NCBI GenBank assembly: GCA_030426805.1
Contig: JAUHXU010000005.1
Coordinates: 527,728-591,727 of the forward strand
Length of the DNA: 64,000 nt
Origin: a bacterium
GTDB taxonomy: Bacteria; Planctomycetota; JAFGQW01
Direction: 5' to 3'
Shown: positions 33,386 to 42,504 of the stretch, piece by piece
Numbering within the stretch: position 1 is the first letter of the stretch
How the letters are laid out: the number at the start of each line of letters is the position of its first letter
Notes under the pieces: generated by a model
The model's input: the letters and a program-made list of their open reading frames with translations, nothing else
The model's database searches: none
Told to the model about the DNA's origin: nothing
Position numbers and translations under genes: made by a program

Positions 33386-35283
33386 ACGACTCGATCCTGC
33401 CGCCGCCTCGCGACGATCGCGCGGACTGGCTCCGCGAGAGCCTCCAGACCGTCCGCGCGACGCGACGGGACGCGAGCACCCGAGAGGCGACGTGGTCGTG
33501 GATCCGCCTCGGCGTCTTCGCGCTCGCGGTCATCGGCTTCTTCGCCGCGCACGCGACCCCCGTCCTCGCGTTCGGCTCGCTCGCGGTCGGCTTCGTGCTC
33601 TTCATGATCGCGCGCGGCGTGCACATCCGCTGGTTCGAGCAGCGACGACACCTCAGCGCGCTCGACAAGGTCCTCTACGAGACCGAACAACGCCTCGGCG
33701 GCGCCCGCATCGTGACGCGCTCGGGGGCCCGTCCGCCGGAGCGCGCGGCCGCACACGCGGACCCGTCGTGGTCGCTGTCGCCCCAGGAGGAAGAGGACCT
33801 CGACGTGTTCGCCGAACCGCTCGGCGTGTTCGGCCTCCTCAACCGCACCTCGACCGGCCCGGGCGCATCGCGGCTCGCGACCGCGCTGCGCTTCCCGCTG
33901 CTCGACGCCGATCGCCTCGAACGCTGCCAGACCGCCGTGCGCGCGCTCGACACCGACCCACGCCTGCGCATCGAGCTGCTCGCCGCCGCCGTCGGCCTCC
34001 GCGGCCACGACGACGCGCTCGACACGTTCACGCAGACCGTGCGCGACGCGACGCCGCTTCCCCCGTGGGCGACGCACCCGATGCTCCGCGTCTGGACGGC
34101 CGTCGCCCTGATCGGCACTGCGACGTGGATCGCGCTGATCCCGGGCCACTGGCTCTTCGCGCCCCTCGCCCTCGCGCTCGCGAACCTGCCGATCCTCACG
34201 GCGCTCCGCGGCAAGCTGCTCGAACGGCTGCGTCCGTGGCTCGGGCTCGACGTCGTCACGCAGAGCCTCGCGGACCTCGCGACGACCGCGTCGACGACTC
34301 TCCCGACCGACGGCATCCTCGGCGACATGCGCGACGCGTTCGCGGGCGCGGCGAGGCCGCCGGCGCTGCCCGCGCTCGCCCGCCGCATCCCGCTGCTGTT
34401 CCTCGGCTACTCGGGCATGCTCCACAAGGCGATCAACCTGCTGACGCTGTGGGACGTGCACGTCCTGGCCGCGCTCGAGAAGAGCTACCTCGGCCATCGC
34501 GACGCGATCCTCGCCGCGGTCGACACCGCCGCCGACCTCGAGGTCGTGCTGTCGTTCGCCGCGTTCGCGTGGGAGGAACCGGTCGTCTGCTACCCCACCG
34601 TCGAGCGCGACGGCGCGTGCATCCGGATGACGCGCTGCCGCCACCCGCTGATCCGGCCCGACGTCGTCGTCGACAACGACCTCGACCTCGCGTTGCCGAT
34701 GCGGGTGTGGATCATCACCGGTTCCAACATGTCCGGGAAGTCGACCTACCTCCGCGCCGTCGGATCGGCGTTGTTGCTCGCGCAGGCGGGCGGCGTCGCG
34801 ACGGCCGAAGCGATGACGTTCACGCCGTCGGCGCTGATGACCGACCTCCGGATTCGCGACGATCTCGGCAAGGAGGAGAGCTACTTCCTCGCCGAGGTGC
34901 GCCAGGTCCGACGCATCCTCGAACGCGCCGAGTCCGGCGGACCGATCCTCGGGCTGATCGACGAACCGTTCCGCGGGACGAACTCCGAGGAGCGGCTCGG
35001 CGCGGCGACCGCGGTGATCGCGGCGCTGATCGAACGCTCGGGCTTCTTCCTCGTCGCGACGCACGACCGGCAGGTGACCGACCTGGCCGACGACGTCGTC
35101 GTGGCGAACCGCCACTTCCAGGAGACGCTCGAGGAGGACACGATGAGCTTCGACTACCGGATCCGCACCGGCCCCGCGACGATCCGCAACGCGATCAAGG
35201 TGCTCGAGGCGGAGGGCTACCCACCGGCGATCGTCGAGCGCGCGCGTCGGGTCGTCCGCGAGCTGGACGACGCACGGCCATGA
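33382..35283 (+). CDS. membrane-anchored MutS-family ATPase
   Basis: A 633-residue protein that combines membrane helices with a MutS domain V ATPase. Two helices lie at about residues 40-80 and another hydrophobic pair at about 235-275. Walker A TGSNMSGKSTYL is near 447-458 and Walker B LGLIDEPFRGTNSEE near 532-546, followed by VATHDRQ. The mismatch-recognition domain and Phe-x-Glu motif of MutS1 are absent. Membrane MutS-like proteins of this build are known but their role is unclear; mismatch repair is unlikely. ATG 33382 overlaps the selenoprotein stop by 4 bp, and its own stop overlaps the next start, so the three genes are one translational unit. Confidence 0.8.
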   Translation: MNDSILPPPRDDRADWLRESLQTVRATRRDASTREATWSWIRLGVFALAVIGFFAAHATPVLAFGSLAVGFVLFMIARGVHIRWFEQRRHLSALDKVLYETEQRLGGARIVTRSGARPPERAAAHADPSWSLSPQEEEDLDVFAEPLGVFGLLNRTSTGPGASRLATALRFPLLDADRLERCQTAVRALDTDPRLRIELLAAAVGLRGHDDALDTFTQTVRDATPLPPWATHPMLRVWTAVALIGTATWIALIPGHWLFAPLALALANLPILTALRGKLLERLRPWLGLDVVTQSLADLATTASTTLPTDGILGDMRDAFAGAARPPALPALARRIPLLFLGYSGMLHKAINLLTLWDVHVLAALEKSYLGHRDAILAAVDTAADLEVVLSFAAFAWEEPVVCYPTVERDGACIRMTRCRHPLIRPDVVVDNDLDLALPMRVWIITGSNMSGKSTYLRAVGSALLLAQAGGVATAEAMTFTPSALMTDLRIRDDLGKEESYFLAEVRQVRRILERAESGGPILGLIDEPFRGTNSEERLGAATAVIAALIERSGFFLVATHDRQVTDLADDVVVANRHFQETLEEDTMSFDYRIRTGPATIRNAIKVLEAEGYPPAIVERARRVVRELDDARP

Positions 35284-35753
35284 ACGCACGCGTCCTCCTC
35301 CGGCTCCTCGCCGTGGGCGCGGCCGCCGCGCTCGCGTGGTACGCGATCTCGACGTGGCTCGTCAGCGACGCGACGCGGATCGAACGCGCACTCCGCGCGA
35401 TGGTCGCCGGCTTCAACCAGCGCAAGGTCACGCCGGTGATCGAACGCCTCGCCGACGACTTCCAGGAGACGACGCTCCGCGCCGACCGCACGCAGTTCTC
35501 GGCGCTCTTGCTCTACGCGACCCGCAAGGGCGTGCCGGTGACCGTCGAGATCGTCGACGACGCGTTCTCGATCGCCGTCGACGGCGATCGCGCGACCGTC
35601 GAGGTCCGCTTCCGCGTCACGGTCGGCATCGCGGGCGGCGCCGCCGAGACCCGCCCCGCCGACGCGACGCTCGAGTTCGCGCGCATCGACGACGAGTGGC
35701 AGGTCGCCCGCTCGAGCCACGTGTGGCCGGACGGGCGCGTTCGGCTGCGGTAG
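35280..35753 (+). CDS. small membrane-anchored protein, NTF2/SnoaL-like
   Basis: A 157-residue protein with an N-terminal signal anchor (about residues 5-27). The following domain of about 120 residues has an alpha-beta pattern (RIERALRAMVAGFNQRKVT ... VTVEIVDDAFSIAVDGDRATV ... FARIDDEWQVARSSHVW) like nuclear-transport-factor-2/SnoaL-type folds. No catalytic residues can be assigned. The ATG overlaps the stop of the MutS-like gene (ATGA), so it is coexpressed with it. Confidence 0.65.
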   Translation: MNARVLLRLLAVGAAAALAWYAISTWLVSDATRIERALRAMVAGFNQRKVTPVIERLADDFQETTLRADRTQFSALLLYATRKGVPVTVEIVDDAFSIAVDGDRATVEVRFRVTVGIAGGAAETRPADATLEFARIDDEWQVARSSHVWPDGRVRLR

Positions 35754-35762
35754 GCGGCCGCC

Positions 35763-36281
35763 CTACTTCCCGAGCTTCGCCATCACGATCCGGCTCGAGA
35801 CGTCCTCGCCGCCGATCGTGCCGACGAGGCGGATCTCGAGGCGGCCGGTCGTGTCGAGCGCGTAGGTGAACGCCCGTGGGAAGTCGTGCTCGTTGTTGAC
35901 GAAGTGCAGGCGCCGCTTCGTCGGATCGTAGTCGGTGAGCTTGAACGAGCGGCTCTTTCGCCCCATCGGCCACGGCGTCATGAAGACGTCGCCGCCCTTG
36001 CTGTGCATCCGCTCGAAGTCGAACGTCGCGATGCGCTCGTCGTTGAACTCCTTGCTCGCGCCGTAGAGTTCGCCACGCGTCGGCGACGTATAGACGGTCT
36101 CGTAGCGGTTCGCGCCGGCGGTGCCGACCCAGTGGCCGGTCAGCCAGCTCAGCGACTCGACGATGCGGCGCGCCTCCTCGGGCGTGCGTGCAGACGGTTC
36201 GCCGGCCGGCGCGTCCTGGGTTCCCGGCAATGCGAATGCGAGCGCGACTGCAGCCGCACCGAGGGCGATCAGGATTCTCAT
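35763..36281 (-). CDS. secreted DUF6265-like protein
   Basis: A 172-residue secreted protein. Signal peptide MRILIALGAAAVALAFALPG; then ESLSWLTGHWVGTAG, the WLxGxW opening of DUF6265-type lipocalin-like domains, and FVNNEHDFPRAFTYAL near the end. The family has no assigned reaction; a beta-barrel that binds a small hydrophobic molecule is suggested by the fold class. ATG 36281 is chosen, with GGAGAAG upstream; a frame from 36311 is the alternative. Confidence 0.65.
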   Translation of the reverse strand: MRILIALGAAAVALAFALPGTQDAPAGEPSARTPEEARRIVESLSWLTGHWVGTAGANRYETVYTSPTRGELYGASKEFNDERIATFDFERMHSKGGDVFMTPWPMGRKSRSFKLTDYDPTKRRLHFVNNEHDFPRAFTYALDTTGRLEIRLVGTIGGEDVSSRIVMAKLGK

Positions 36282-36335
36282 CGGGTTCTTCTCCAAGTCA
36301 TCGAACGCCAACCCGGACGCGATGATACCTGCGCG

Positions 36336-36364
36336 TGGACGCCGCCTCTACCCGTCGCTATGCT
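36336..36364 (+). promoter_or_regulatory. sigma70-like promoter for carboxyltransferase gene
   Basis: TGGACG (36336-36341), 17-bp spacer and TATGCT (36359-36364). GGAGG precedes ATG 36406. Confidence 0.4.
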
Positions 36365-36405
36365 GACGGGACCCCCAGCCCCGCCCCCGGAGGATTCCTG
36401 CCGAT

Positions 36406-38013
36406 ATGGACGTGATCGAGAGCCGCATCGACCCGAAGAGCGATGCGTTCGCCACCAACCACGCCCACCACACCGCGCTGGTCGAGCAGTTGCGCGAAGA
36501 CCTCGCGACCGCGTCGCGCGGCGGCCCGCCGCGTGCGCACGAGCGGCACGCGCAACAGGGCAAGCTGTTCGTGCGGGACCGGCTCGACCGCCTGCTCGAC
36601 CCGGGCTCGGCGTTTCTCGAACTGAGCGCACTCGCCGCCCACGACCTCTACGGCGGTGACGCGCCGGGCGCCGGAATGGTCACCGGCATCGGACGCGTGC
36701 ACGGCCGCGAGATCATGATCGTCGCGAACGACGCGACCGTGAAGGGCGGCACCTACTACCCGATCACCGTCAAGAAGCATCTCCGGGCGCAGGAAATCGC
36801 GCTCGAGAACAACCTGCCGTGCCTCTACCTCGTCGACTCCGGCGGCGCGTTCCTGCCGATGCAGGACGAGGTCTTCCCCGACAAGGAGCACTTCGGCCGG
36901 ATCTTCTACAACCAGGCGATCATGAGCGCGAAGCGCATCCCGCAGATCGCGATCGTGATGGGCTCGTGCACCGCGGGCGGCGCCTACGTTCCGGCGATGG
37001 CCGACGAGGTCGTGATCGTCAAGGACACCGGGACGATCTTCCTCGGCGGGCCGCCGCTGGTCAAAGCCGCGACCGGCGAAGACGTGACCGCGAACGAACT
37101 CGGCGGCGCCGAGGTGCACACGCGAACGAGCGGCGTGGCCGACCACTACGCCGAGGACGGCGAGCACGCACTCGAACTCGCGCGCGACATCCTCGAGAAC
37201 CTGAACACCCGCGAGGCGCAGCCGATCGATCGGATCGCGCCGGAGGAACCGCTCTACGATCCCGGCGAGCTCTACGGCGTCGTGCCGGCGAGCACCTCCA
37301 TTCCGTACGACGTGCGCGAGGTGATCGCCCGCACCGTGGACGGGAGCCGTTTCCACGAGTTCAAGTCGAACTACGGCAAGACGCTCGTCACCGGCTTCGC
37401 GCACATTCACGGCTACCCGGTCGGCATCCTCGCGAACAACGGCGTGCTGTTCTCCGAGTCGGCGCTCAAGGCCGCGCACTTCATCCAGATGTGCGACCTG
37501 CGTCGGATCCCGATCGTGTTCCTGCAGAACATCACCGGCTTCATGGTCGGGCGCGAATACGAGGCCGGCGGCATCGCGAAGGACGGCGCGAAGATGGTCC
37601 ACGCGGTCGCGACGAGCACCGTGCCGCGCTTCACGGTCATCATCGGTGGCTCGTTCGGCGCCGGCAACTACGGGATGTGCGGTCGCGCGTATCAGCCACG
37701 GCAGCTCTGGATGTGGCCGAACGCGCGCATCAGCGTGATGGGCGGCGAGCAGGCCGCGACCGTGCTCGCGACCGTCAAGCGCCAGCAGCTCGAGCGGCGT
37801 GGCGAGTCGTGGTCCGACGCCGAGGAGACCGACTTCCGCGCGCCGATCCTCGAAAAATACGAGCGAGAGGGGCACCCCTACTACTCGACCGCGCGCCTGT
37901 GGGACGACGGCATCATCGACCCGGTCGATACGCGCTCCGTGCTCGCACTCGGCATCGCGGCGTCGCTGAATCGTCCGTTCGACGAGCCGATGCGCGGCGT
38001 CTTTCGGATGTAG
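36406..38013 (+). CDS. acyl-CoA carboxylase carboxyltransferase (methylcrotonoyl-CoA carboxylase beta-like)
   Basis: A 535-residue biotin-dependent carboxyltransferase. It moves CO2 from carboxybiotin to an acyl-CoA. The length and segments GGTYYPITVKKHLRAQEIA, LVDSGGAFLPMQDEVFPD, MGSCTAGGAYVPAMADE and FLQNITGFMVGREYEAGGI closely match the beta subunit of methylcrotonoyl-CoA carboxylase (leucine degradation), with geranoyl- and propionyl-CoA carboxylases as alternatives. The partner biotin carboxylase/biotin carrier subunit is not in the window, unusual because mccA commonly sits beside mccB. The start is ATG 36406 behind GGAGG. Confidence 0.9.
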   Translation: MDVIESRIDPKSDAFATNHAHHTALVEQLREDLATASRGGPPRAHERHAQQGKLFVRDRLDRLLDPGSAFLELSALAAHDLYGGDAPGAGMVTGIGRVHGREIMIVANDATVKGGTYYPITVKKHLRAQEIALENNLPCLYLVDSGGAFLPMQDEVFPDKEHFGRIFYNQAIMSAKRIPQIAIVMGSCTAGGAYVPAMADEVVIVKDTGTIFLGGPPLVKAATGEDVTANELGGAEVHTRTSGVADHYAEDGEHALELARDILENLNTREAQPIDRIAPEEPLYDPGELYGVVPASTSIPYDVREVIARTVDGSRFHEFKSNYGKTLVTGFAHIHGYPVGILANNGVLFSESALKAAHFIQMCDLRRIPIVFLQNITGFMVGREYEAGGIAKDGAKMVHAVATSTVPRFTVIIGGSFGAGNYGMCGRAYQPRQLWMWPNARISVMGGEQAATVLATVKRQQLERRGESWSDAEETDFRAPILEKYEREGHPYYSTARLWDDGIIDPVDTRSVLALGIAASLNRPFDEPMRGVFRM

Positions 38014-38035
38014 CGACGTCGGTCGCGGTTCGTCC

Positions 38036-38041
38036 TATAAT
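38036..38041 (+). promoter_or_regulatory. -10 element TATAAT, probable leaderless transcript
   Basis: A perfect TATAAT ending seven bases before ATG 38049. Transcription would start at or next to the AUG. No ribosome-binding site is possible in between. Confidence 0.4.
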
Positions 38042-38048
38042 CGTCGAT

Positions 38049-39191
38049 ATGCCCGCGCCGAGACCGCCCTACCGCCTTCGCACGGCCGAACGACTCAACC
38101 GCGCCACCGAACGCTACGGGGCCAGCGAGTCGAGGCCGGCCAAGACCGTGCGTCTCGCCTTTGCGAACACCGGTGCGGTCGCGGGCTATGCGGTTCGGCG
38201 CGCGGTGGACAGCGTCGCACAACGCCTCGGGCGGGCGCTCACGCCGCGGCCGAAGCCGCTCGCGGTCGACCCGACGCGACCGTTTCTCGTGATCGGCCAC
38301 CGCGGCTCGGCGGCGACGACGGTCGAGAACACGATCCCGTCGATGCAGCGCGCGATCGACGACGGCGCGAACGCAGTCGAGATCGACCTGTCGCTCACGA
38401 GCGACGGCGAGGTCGTGCTCTGGCACGACTGGGACCCGAACGACGCGGTCGCGCTCGCGCGCCAGGTCGGCCTCGAACCGAACGTGAAGTACCTGCCCGA
38501 CGCGCCGGCCCTGTGGAGCCGCTACCGACGGATGGCGCACGAGCTGACGCTCGCGGAGCTGCGCGAGCACTTCGGCTACAAGAAGAGCTTCTTCCTGTTC
38601 TGGAAGCGCCCGGTCGCCGCCACGATCCCGACGTTCGCCGACTTCCTCACATGGGCCGCGAGCGAGCCGCGGCTGCGCAGCGTGCTGCTCGACATCAAGA
38701 TCCCCGGTGACGCGCCCGAGCACGTCGAGCCGATGATCGGCGCGATGCTTCGCGAGATCGCCGACTCCGACGCCGCATGCGAGTTCGTGTTTCTCACGCC
38801 GCACGACAAGGTGCTCGCGGGGATGAAGGCGCTCGCGCCCGACGCCGCCTACTCGTTCGACGTCGAGGTGCCGCCGGGCGTCGTGTTCGAGCCGATCGAC
38901 TACTCCGCGACCGTCACCGCGGAGCGGTACGCGAACCGGTGCGCGAGCGTCGGGCGGCCCGCGCTCACACTCAGCGCATGGAAGATCTACCAGACGATCA
39001 TTCAGCACGACGTCAAACACCGCGACGCACTCGTCGAACGCGACGGCGCGCCGATGTCGCTCTACAGTTGGACGATCAACAACCCGGCCGAAGCGCGGCG
39101 CCTGATCGACCTCGGCGTCGACGGCATCCTGACCGACCGGCCGGCGACGCTCAGCCGCCTCGCCCGACGACGCGGCCTCCGCGTCGAATAG
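38049..39191 (+). CDS. glycerophosphodiester phosphodiesterase
   Basis: A 380-residue GDPD-family enzyme that cleaves glycerophosphodiesters to glycerol-3-phosphate and alcohol. Core motifs: IGHRGSAATTVENTIPSM near residue 79 (catalytic His and Glu), AVEIDLSLTSDGEVVLWHD (metal ligands and second His) and SWTINNPAEARRLIDLGVD then ILTDRP near the C-terminus. About 75 residues precede the TIM barrel without a signal peptide. The start ATG 38049 agrees with a TATAAT only seven bases upstream. Expression is probably separate from the carboxyltransferase gene. Confidence 0.88.
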   Translation: MPAPRPPYRLRTAERLNRATERYGASESRPAKTVRLAFANTGAVAGYAVRRAVDSVAQRLGRALTPRPKPLAVDPTRPFLVIGHRGSAATTVENTIPSMQRAIDDGANAVEIDLSLTSDGEVVLWHDWDPNDAVALARQVGLEPNVKYLPDAPALWSRYRRMAHELTLAELREHFGYKKSFFLFWKRPVAATIPTFADFLTWAASEPRLRSVLLDIKIPGDAPEHVEPMIGAMLREIADSDAACEFVFLTPHDKVLAGMKALAPDAAYSFDVEVPPGVVFEPIDYSATVTAERYANRCASVGRPALTLSAWKIYQTIIQHDVKHRDALVERDGAPMSLYSWTINNPAEARRLIDLGVDGILTDRPATLSRLARRRGLRVE

Positions 39192-39216
39192 CCCCGTGAC
39201 CGAAAGGCCTCGACCG

Positions 39217-40968
39217 ATGCTCCGAGCCGCCCTCGCGACCTGCGTCGCACTCTGCCTCACGACGCCCGCCGCCGCACAGGACGCGACCGCACCCGTCGAT
39301 CGCGAGAACATCGCACTGGCCGAGTACGTGACCGAGGACCTCGCCTACTACGGCGACGTGCCGAGCATGGCCGCGTTGCGCACGCTCGTCGCGAAGTCGT
39401 CGTGGGGCCGCTGCTTCTCGGACAAGCGCGTGCTCGACTTCCTCACGCCGGCACTCGACGAACTCGGCGAAGCGACCGAGAGCTTGCGCGGGTTGCTCGG
39501 ATTCGATCTGAATCGGCTGCCCGGCCTCTTCGCCGGGCGCGGCCAACTCGCGGTGCGAGAGCGGTTCGTGCGCGGACGCACGGTGATGCAAGGCGCGATG
39601 CTGTTGCGAGCGCCCGCCATCGAGGGGTTCCTCGAGCCGCTGATCCGAACGAGCGAGCACGAGGAGGTTCAGATCGGTCGCCACCTCGCCTACCGGTTCG
39701 ACATCGACGTGGAGGGGATGCGGGAGTTCGGTCCGACGGTCCTCGTCGCGATGTTCGAGGATCACCTGTTGGTCACGAACTCGATGCGCTGGGCCGCGGC
39801 GATCGTCGGCGCCAAGCCGCTCGAAGAGAAGTCGTTCGCGAAATCCGAGGCCTTCGCGGCGCTCCCGAAGGCGCCGATCGTGCTGTGGACCGATCCGGGG
39901 CAGCTGTTTCGCACCGACGAGCAGCGCTACGGCAAGGAGATCGCCGCGGTGCGTGCCGCGACGGCGGCCCGCTTGTCGGGGTTCTCGGCCGTCCAGCCGT
40001 CGGTCACGACGATCGCGCTCGAGGACGGTCGGTTCGTCGAGCGATACACCGGTGCGGTGCCCGCCGCCGACACCCCGGCCGCAAAGAACGGCACGACCGC
40101 AACCGGCTTCACGTTGCTCGACCGTGTGTCCGCCGACACGACGCTCGTCATCGCATCGCGCGTCGACATGCGCGCCTTCCTGCAGGCGTTCCACGACTAC
40201 GTCGGAACCGGCACCCACGCCGACGACATCGAGCAAGCAACCGCCGACGAGGAACTCGCCGAGACCGTCATCGAGTTCCTGGACCGCTTTCACGAGACCG
40301 GGTTGTTCACGCGATTGGCGGCCGGACTCGGCGACGAGTGCATCCTGACGGCGGCCGCGCCGCGTAGCGGATTCGTGCCGACAATGCTCGCCCGCGCCGC
40401 GATCGGCGACCGCGAGAAGCTCGTCGCAGCGCTGGACGACATCGTGGAGAAGCCGCTCACAGAAGGCGTCACGCTCGAGAAGAAGAGCGGCGGCCTCTAC
40501 ATCCTCCGGCTCGCAAGCATGCCGATCTCGATCGTGTTCGGCGTCGGCGAGCGAGAACTCGTCACCGGACTCAACGCCGGTGTCGTGCGGACCGGCATGC
40601 GGCCGCCTGCCCGCGCGCTCGTCTCGGACGCGCGATTCCGCGAAGCGATGGCGACGGTCGGCGCGAGCGATCTGCAGACCGTCTCGTCGATCGGCTACAT
40701 CGACGTGCCGCGCTGGATCGAGTTCGGCTACGAGGCGATCATCCCGCTGATCGACATGTTCGGCGACAAGATCTCGCTCGACCCGACCGACGCGCCGAGC
40801 GTCGAGCACGTCGCCGGCATCTTCACGCCCACCGCAGGCGCGTCGCGCGTCGACGGCGACCGGTGGACGGTCGAGATCCGCGGGCCATTCGCGCCGCTGA
40901 GCGCGGTCACGGCGATGATGGCGGCACCGCTCGCGCTGATCGATCACCTGGCGGCGCAGCGGAAGTAG
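39217..40968 (+). CDS. large secreted protein, DUF3352-like
   Basis: A 583-residue secreted protein: signal peptide MLRAALATCVALCLTTPAAAQ, then alpha/beta repeats with long regular segments (GFTLLDRVSADTTLVIASRVD, VEHVAGIFTPTAGAS). The pattern of two halves with ADTTLVIASRVD resembles DUF3352-type proteins known from Planctomycetota and Cyanobacteria. No enzyme motif was seen. ATG 39217 is preferred over GTG 39196 because it starts the signal peptide and follows AAAGG. Its 3' end overlaps the convergent GT-C gene by 62 bp. Confidence 0.65.
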   Translation: MLRAALATCVALCLTTPAAAQDATAPVDRENIALAEYVTEDLAYYGDVPSMAALRTLVAKSSWGRCFSDKRVLDFLTPALDELGEATESLRGLLGFDLNRLPGLFAGRGQLAVRERFVRGRTVMQGAMLLRAPAIEGFLEPLIRTSEHEEVQIGRHLAYRFDIDVEGMREFGPTVLVAMFEDHLLVTNSMRWAAAIVGAKPLEEKSFAKSEAFAALPKAPIVLWTDPGQLFRTDEQRYGKEIAAVRAATAARLSGFSAVQPSVTTIALEDGRFVERYTGAVPAADTPAAKNGTTATGFTLLDRVSADTTLVIASRVDMRAFLQAFHDYVGTGTHADDIEQATADEELAETVIEFLDRFHETGLFTRLAAGLGDECILTAAAPRSGFVPTMLARAAIGDREKLVAALDDIVEKPLTEGVTLEKKSGGLYILRLASMPISIVFGVGERELVTGLNAGVVRTGMRPPARALVSDARFREAMATVGASDLQTVSSIGYIDVPRWIEFGYEAIIPLIDMFGDKISLDPTDAPSVEHVAGIFTPTAGASRVDGDRWTVEIRGPFAPLSAVTAMMAAPLALIDHLAAQRK

Positions 40969-42472
40969 GCGTCGCCGCACGCCACACGAACACGACGAGC
41001 ACGAGCCACAGCAGCGCCTGCGCGCCGAGCACCGGCCACGGCGGCAGCACGAGAAACGCGTGGTGTGCCGCGACCGCCGCGGCGGCCTCGGTGATGCTCG
41101 CCTCGCCGGTCTGAAACGGCAGCAGGTCGGTGTAGACGCCGACGACGAACGCCGACGACAACACCGCACTCCACGCGATCGCGACGAGTGCGCCCAGCCG
41201 GGGCGCGAGCGCGACGGCGCCGAGCACCGACACCGCCGCGACGATCGGGAAGACGATCGCGCCGTACCACGCGTTCGTGTAGATCGTGCCGTGGTAGAGC
41301 GCCGAGTGCGCGGCGTGGTAGTACATGCCCGCCCACACCGCCGCGACGAGCGCGAGGAGCCACGCGTTGCGGCCGAGCGCACCGAGGGCCCCGCGTCGAA
41401 GCGCGCACGCGACGACGAGCGCGACCCCGGCGAGCACGAGCAGCCACCCGTGCGCGCGGTGGGCGAACGCGGGCGGCGGCCGGAAGCTCCAGCCACCCAC
41501 GTGCACCGCGTCGAGCAGGAACTTGTTCGCCATCGCGCGATGGGGCAGTCGCGGCATGATCTCGATCGCATGCTGCGTCGTGATCCCCTTGGTGTGCAGG
41601 TTGTAGACCGCTTCGCGCATGCCGGTGATCGTCTTGTAGCGATCGAGGCAGGTGTAGTGGTAGTAGCCGGCGATGACCGCGTAGCCGACCGTGACCGCGA
41701 GCGCCGCCGTGAGCATCGGGCGCCAACCGCGCATGGAGAACGCGGCGGTGATCGCGACGACCGGCGCCAGGGCGACGATCGTCGACTTGGTGATGGCACC
41801 TGCCCCGAGCAGCGCGCCGACGCCGAGCAGCCACCCGGCGTTGCGGGCGCCACCGCGCCACACGACGAACGCGAACAGCGCGAGCGAGCCGAGGAAGATC
41901 GCGAGCGTGTCGTTCGCGACGCGAGCGGCGTTGAACACCCACAACGACCCCGACGACCAGACGAGCGCCGCCGCGAACGGCAGCGCCGGAAACCGCGGGA
42001 ACGCGCGTGCGAGGATCCCGAACCACAGCACGCCGGTCAATGCGAGCAAGACGACGTTGATCGTCCGCGCGAGGTCGGCCCACGCGAGACGGTCGCCGAC
42101 GAGCCGCCGCGTGCCGGCGAGCAGCCAGTAGAACGCCGGGCCGTGCTGCGCCTGGTAGAGCTCCGGCAGGCGTGGCGGGAAGTCGGGCTCGGGCGCCACC
42201 AGCCCGCGGTATCGCGGCGCACCGATCGAACGGAGCTGGTCGGCGCCGTGCTCGGGATGCGGATGCGCTTGCAGGAACGGGACGAGCGACGCGTCCATCG
42301 TCTCGGGGATGACCGGCATCGTCCCGTGGTTCACGACGTACTCGCCCACCGCGAGGTGCTGGTATTCGTCCCATCCCTCGAACGGCATCAGCGCCGAACC
42401 GAGGCCGAGGCCGCGCACGACCACGAACAGCGTGAGCAGGACGAGGAAGGCAGCGGTGGCGCGACGGGACAT
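40907..42472 (-). CDS. GT-C type polytopic glycosyltransferase (DUF2142-like)
   Basis: A 521-residue inner-membrane protein with about twelve helices. The loop after helix 1 reads MPFEGWDEYQHLAVGEYVVN and continues HGTMPVIPE, matching the DEpxHyqYI...HGrLPV pattern of DUF2142/GT-C transferases where the acidic pair is catalytic. A LYQAQHGPAFYWLLAG segment lies in the same loop. It would use a lipid-linked sugar for surface glycan assembly. ATG 42472 is chosen ahead of the first helix. It is divergent from nothing; a Cys-type TlpA gene lies upstream on the same strand. Confidence 0.7.
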   Translation of the reverse strand: MSRRATAAFLVLLTLFVVVRGLGLGSALMPFEGWDEYQHLAVGEYVVNHGTMPVIPETMDASLVPFLQAHPHPEHGADQLRSIGAPRYRGLVAPEPDFPPRLPELYQAQHGPAFYWLLAGTRRLVGDRLAWADLARTINVVLLALTGVLWFGILARAFPRFPALPFAAALVWSSGSLWVFNAARVANDTLAIFLGSLALFAFVVWRGGARNAGWLLGVGALLGAGAITKSTIVALAPVVAITAAFSMRGWRPMLTAALAVTVGYAVIAGYYHYTCLDRYKTITGMREAVYNLHTKGITTQHAIEIMPRLPHRAMANKFLLDAVHVGGWSFRPPPAFAHRAHGWLLVLAGVALVVACALRRGALGALGRNAWLLALVAAVWAGMYYHAAHSALYHGTIYTNAWYGAIVFPIVAAVSVLGAVALAPRLGALVAIAWSAVLSSAFVVGVYTDLLPFQTGEASITEAAAAVAAHHAFLVLPPWPVLGAQALLWLVLVVFVWRAATPTSAAPPGDRSARAVPPSSP

Positions 42473-42504
42473 GGGTGCAGGGCTACCGCGCCTGCAGCGC
42501 CGCG

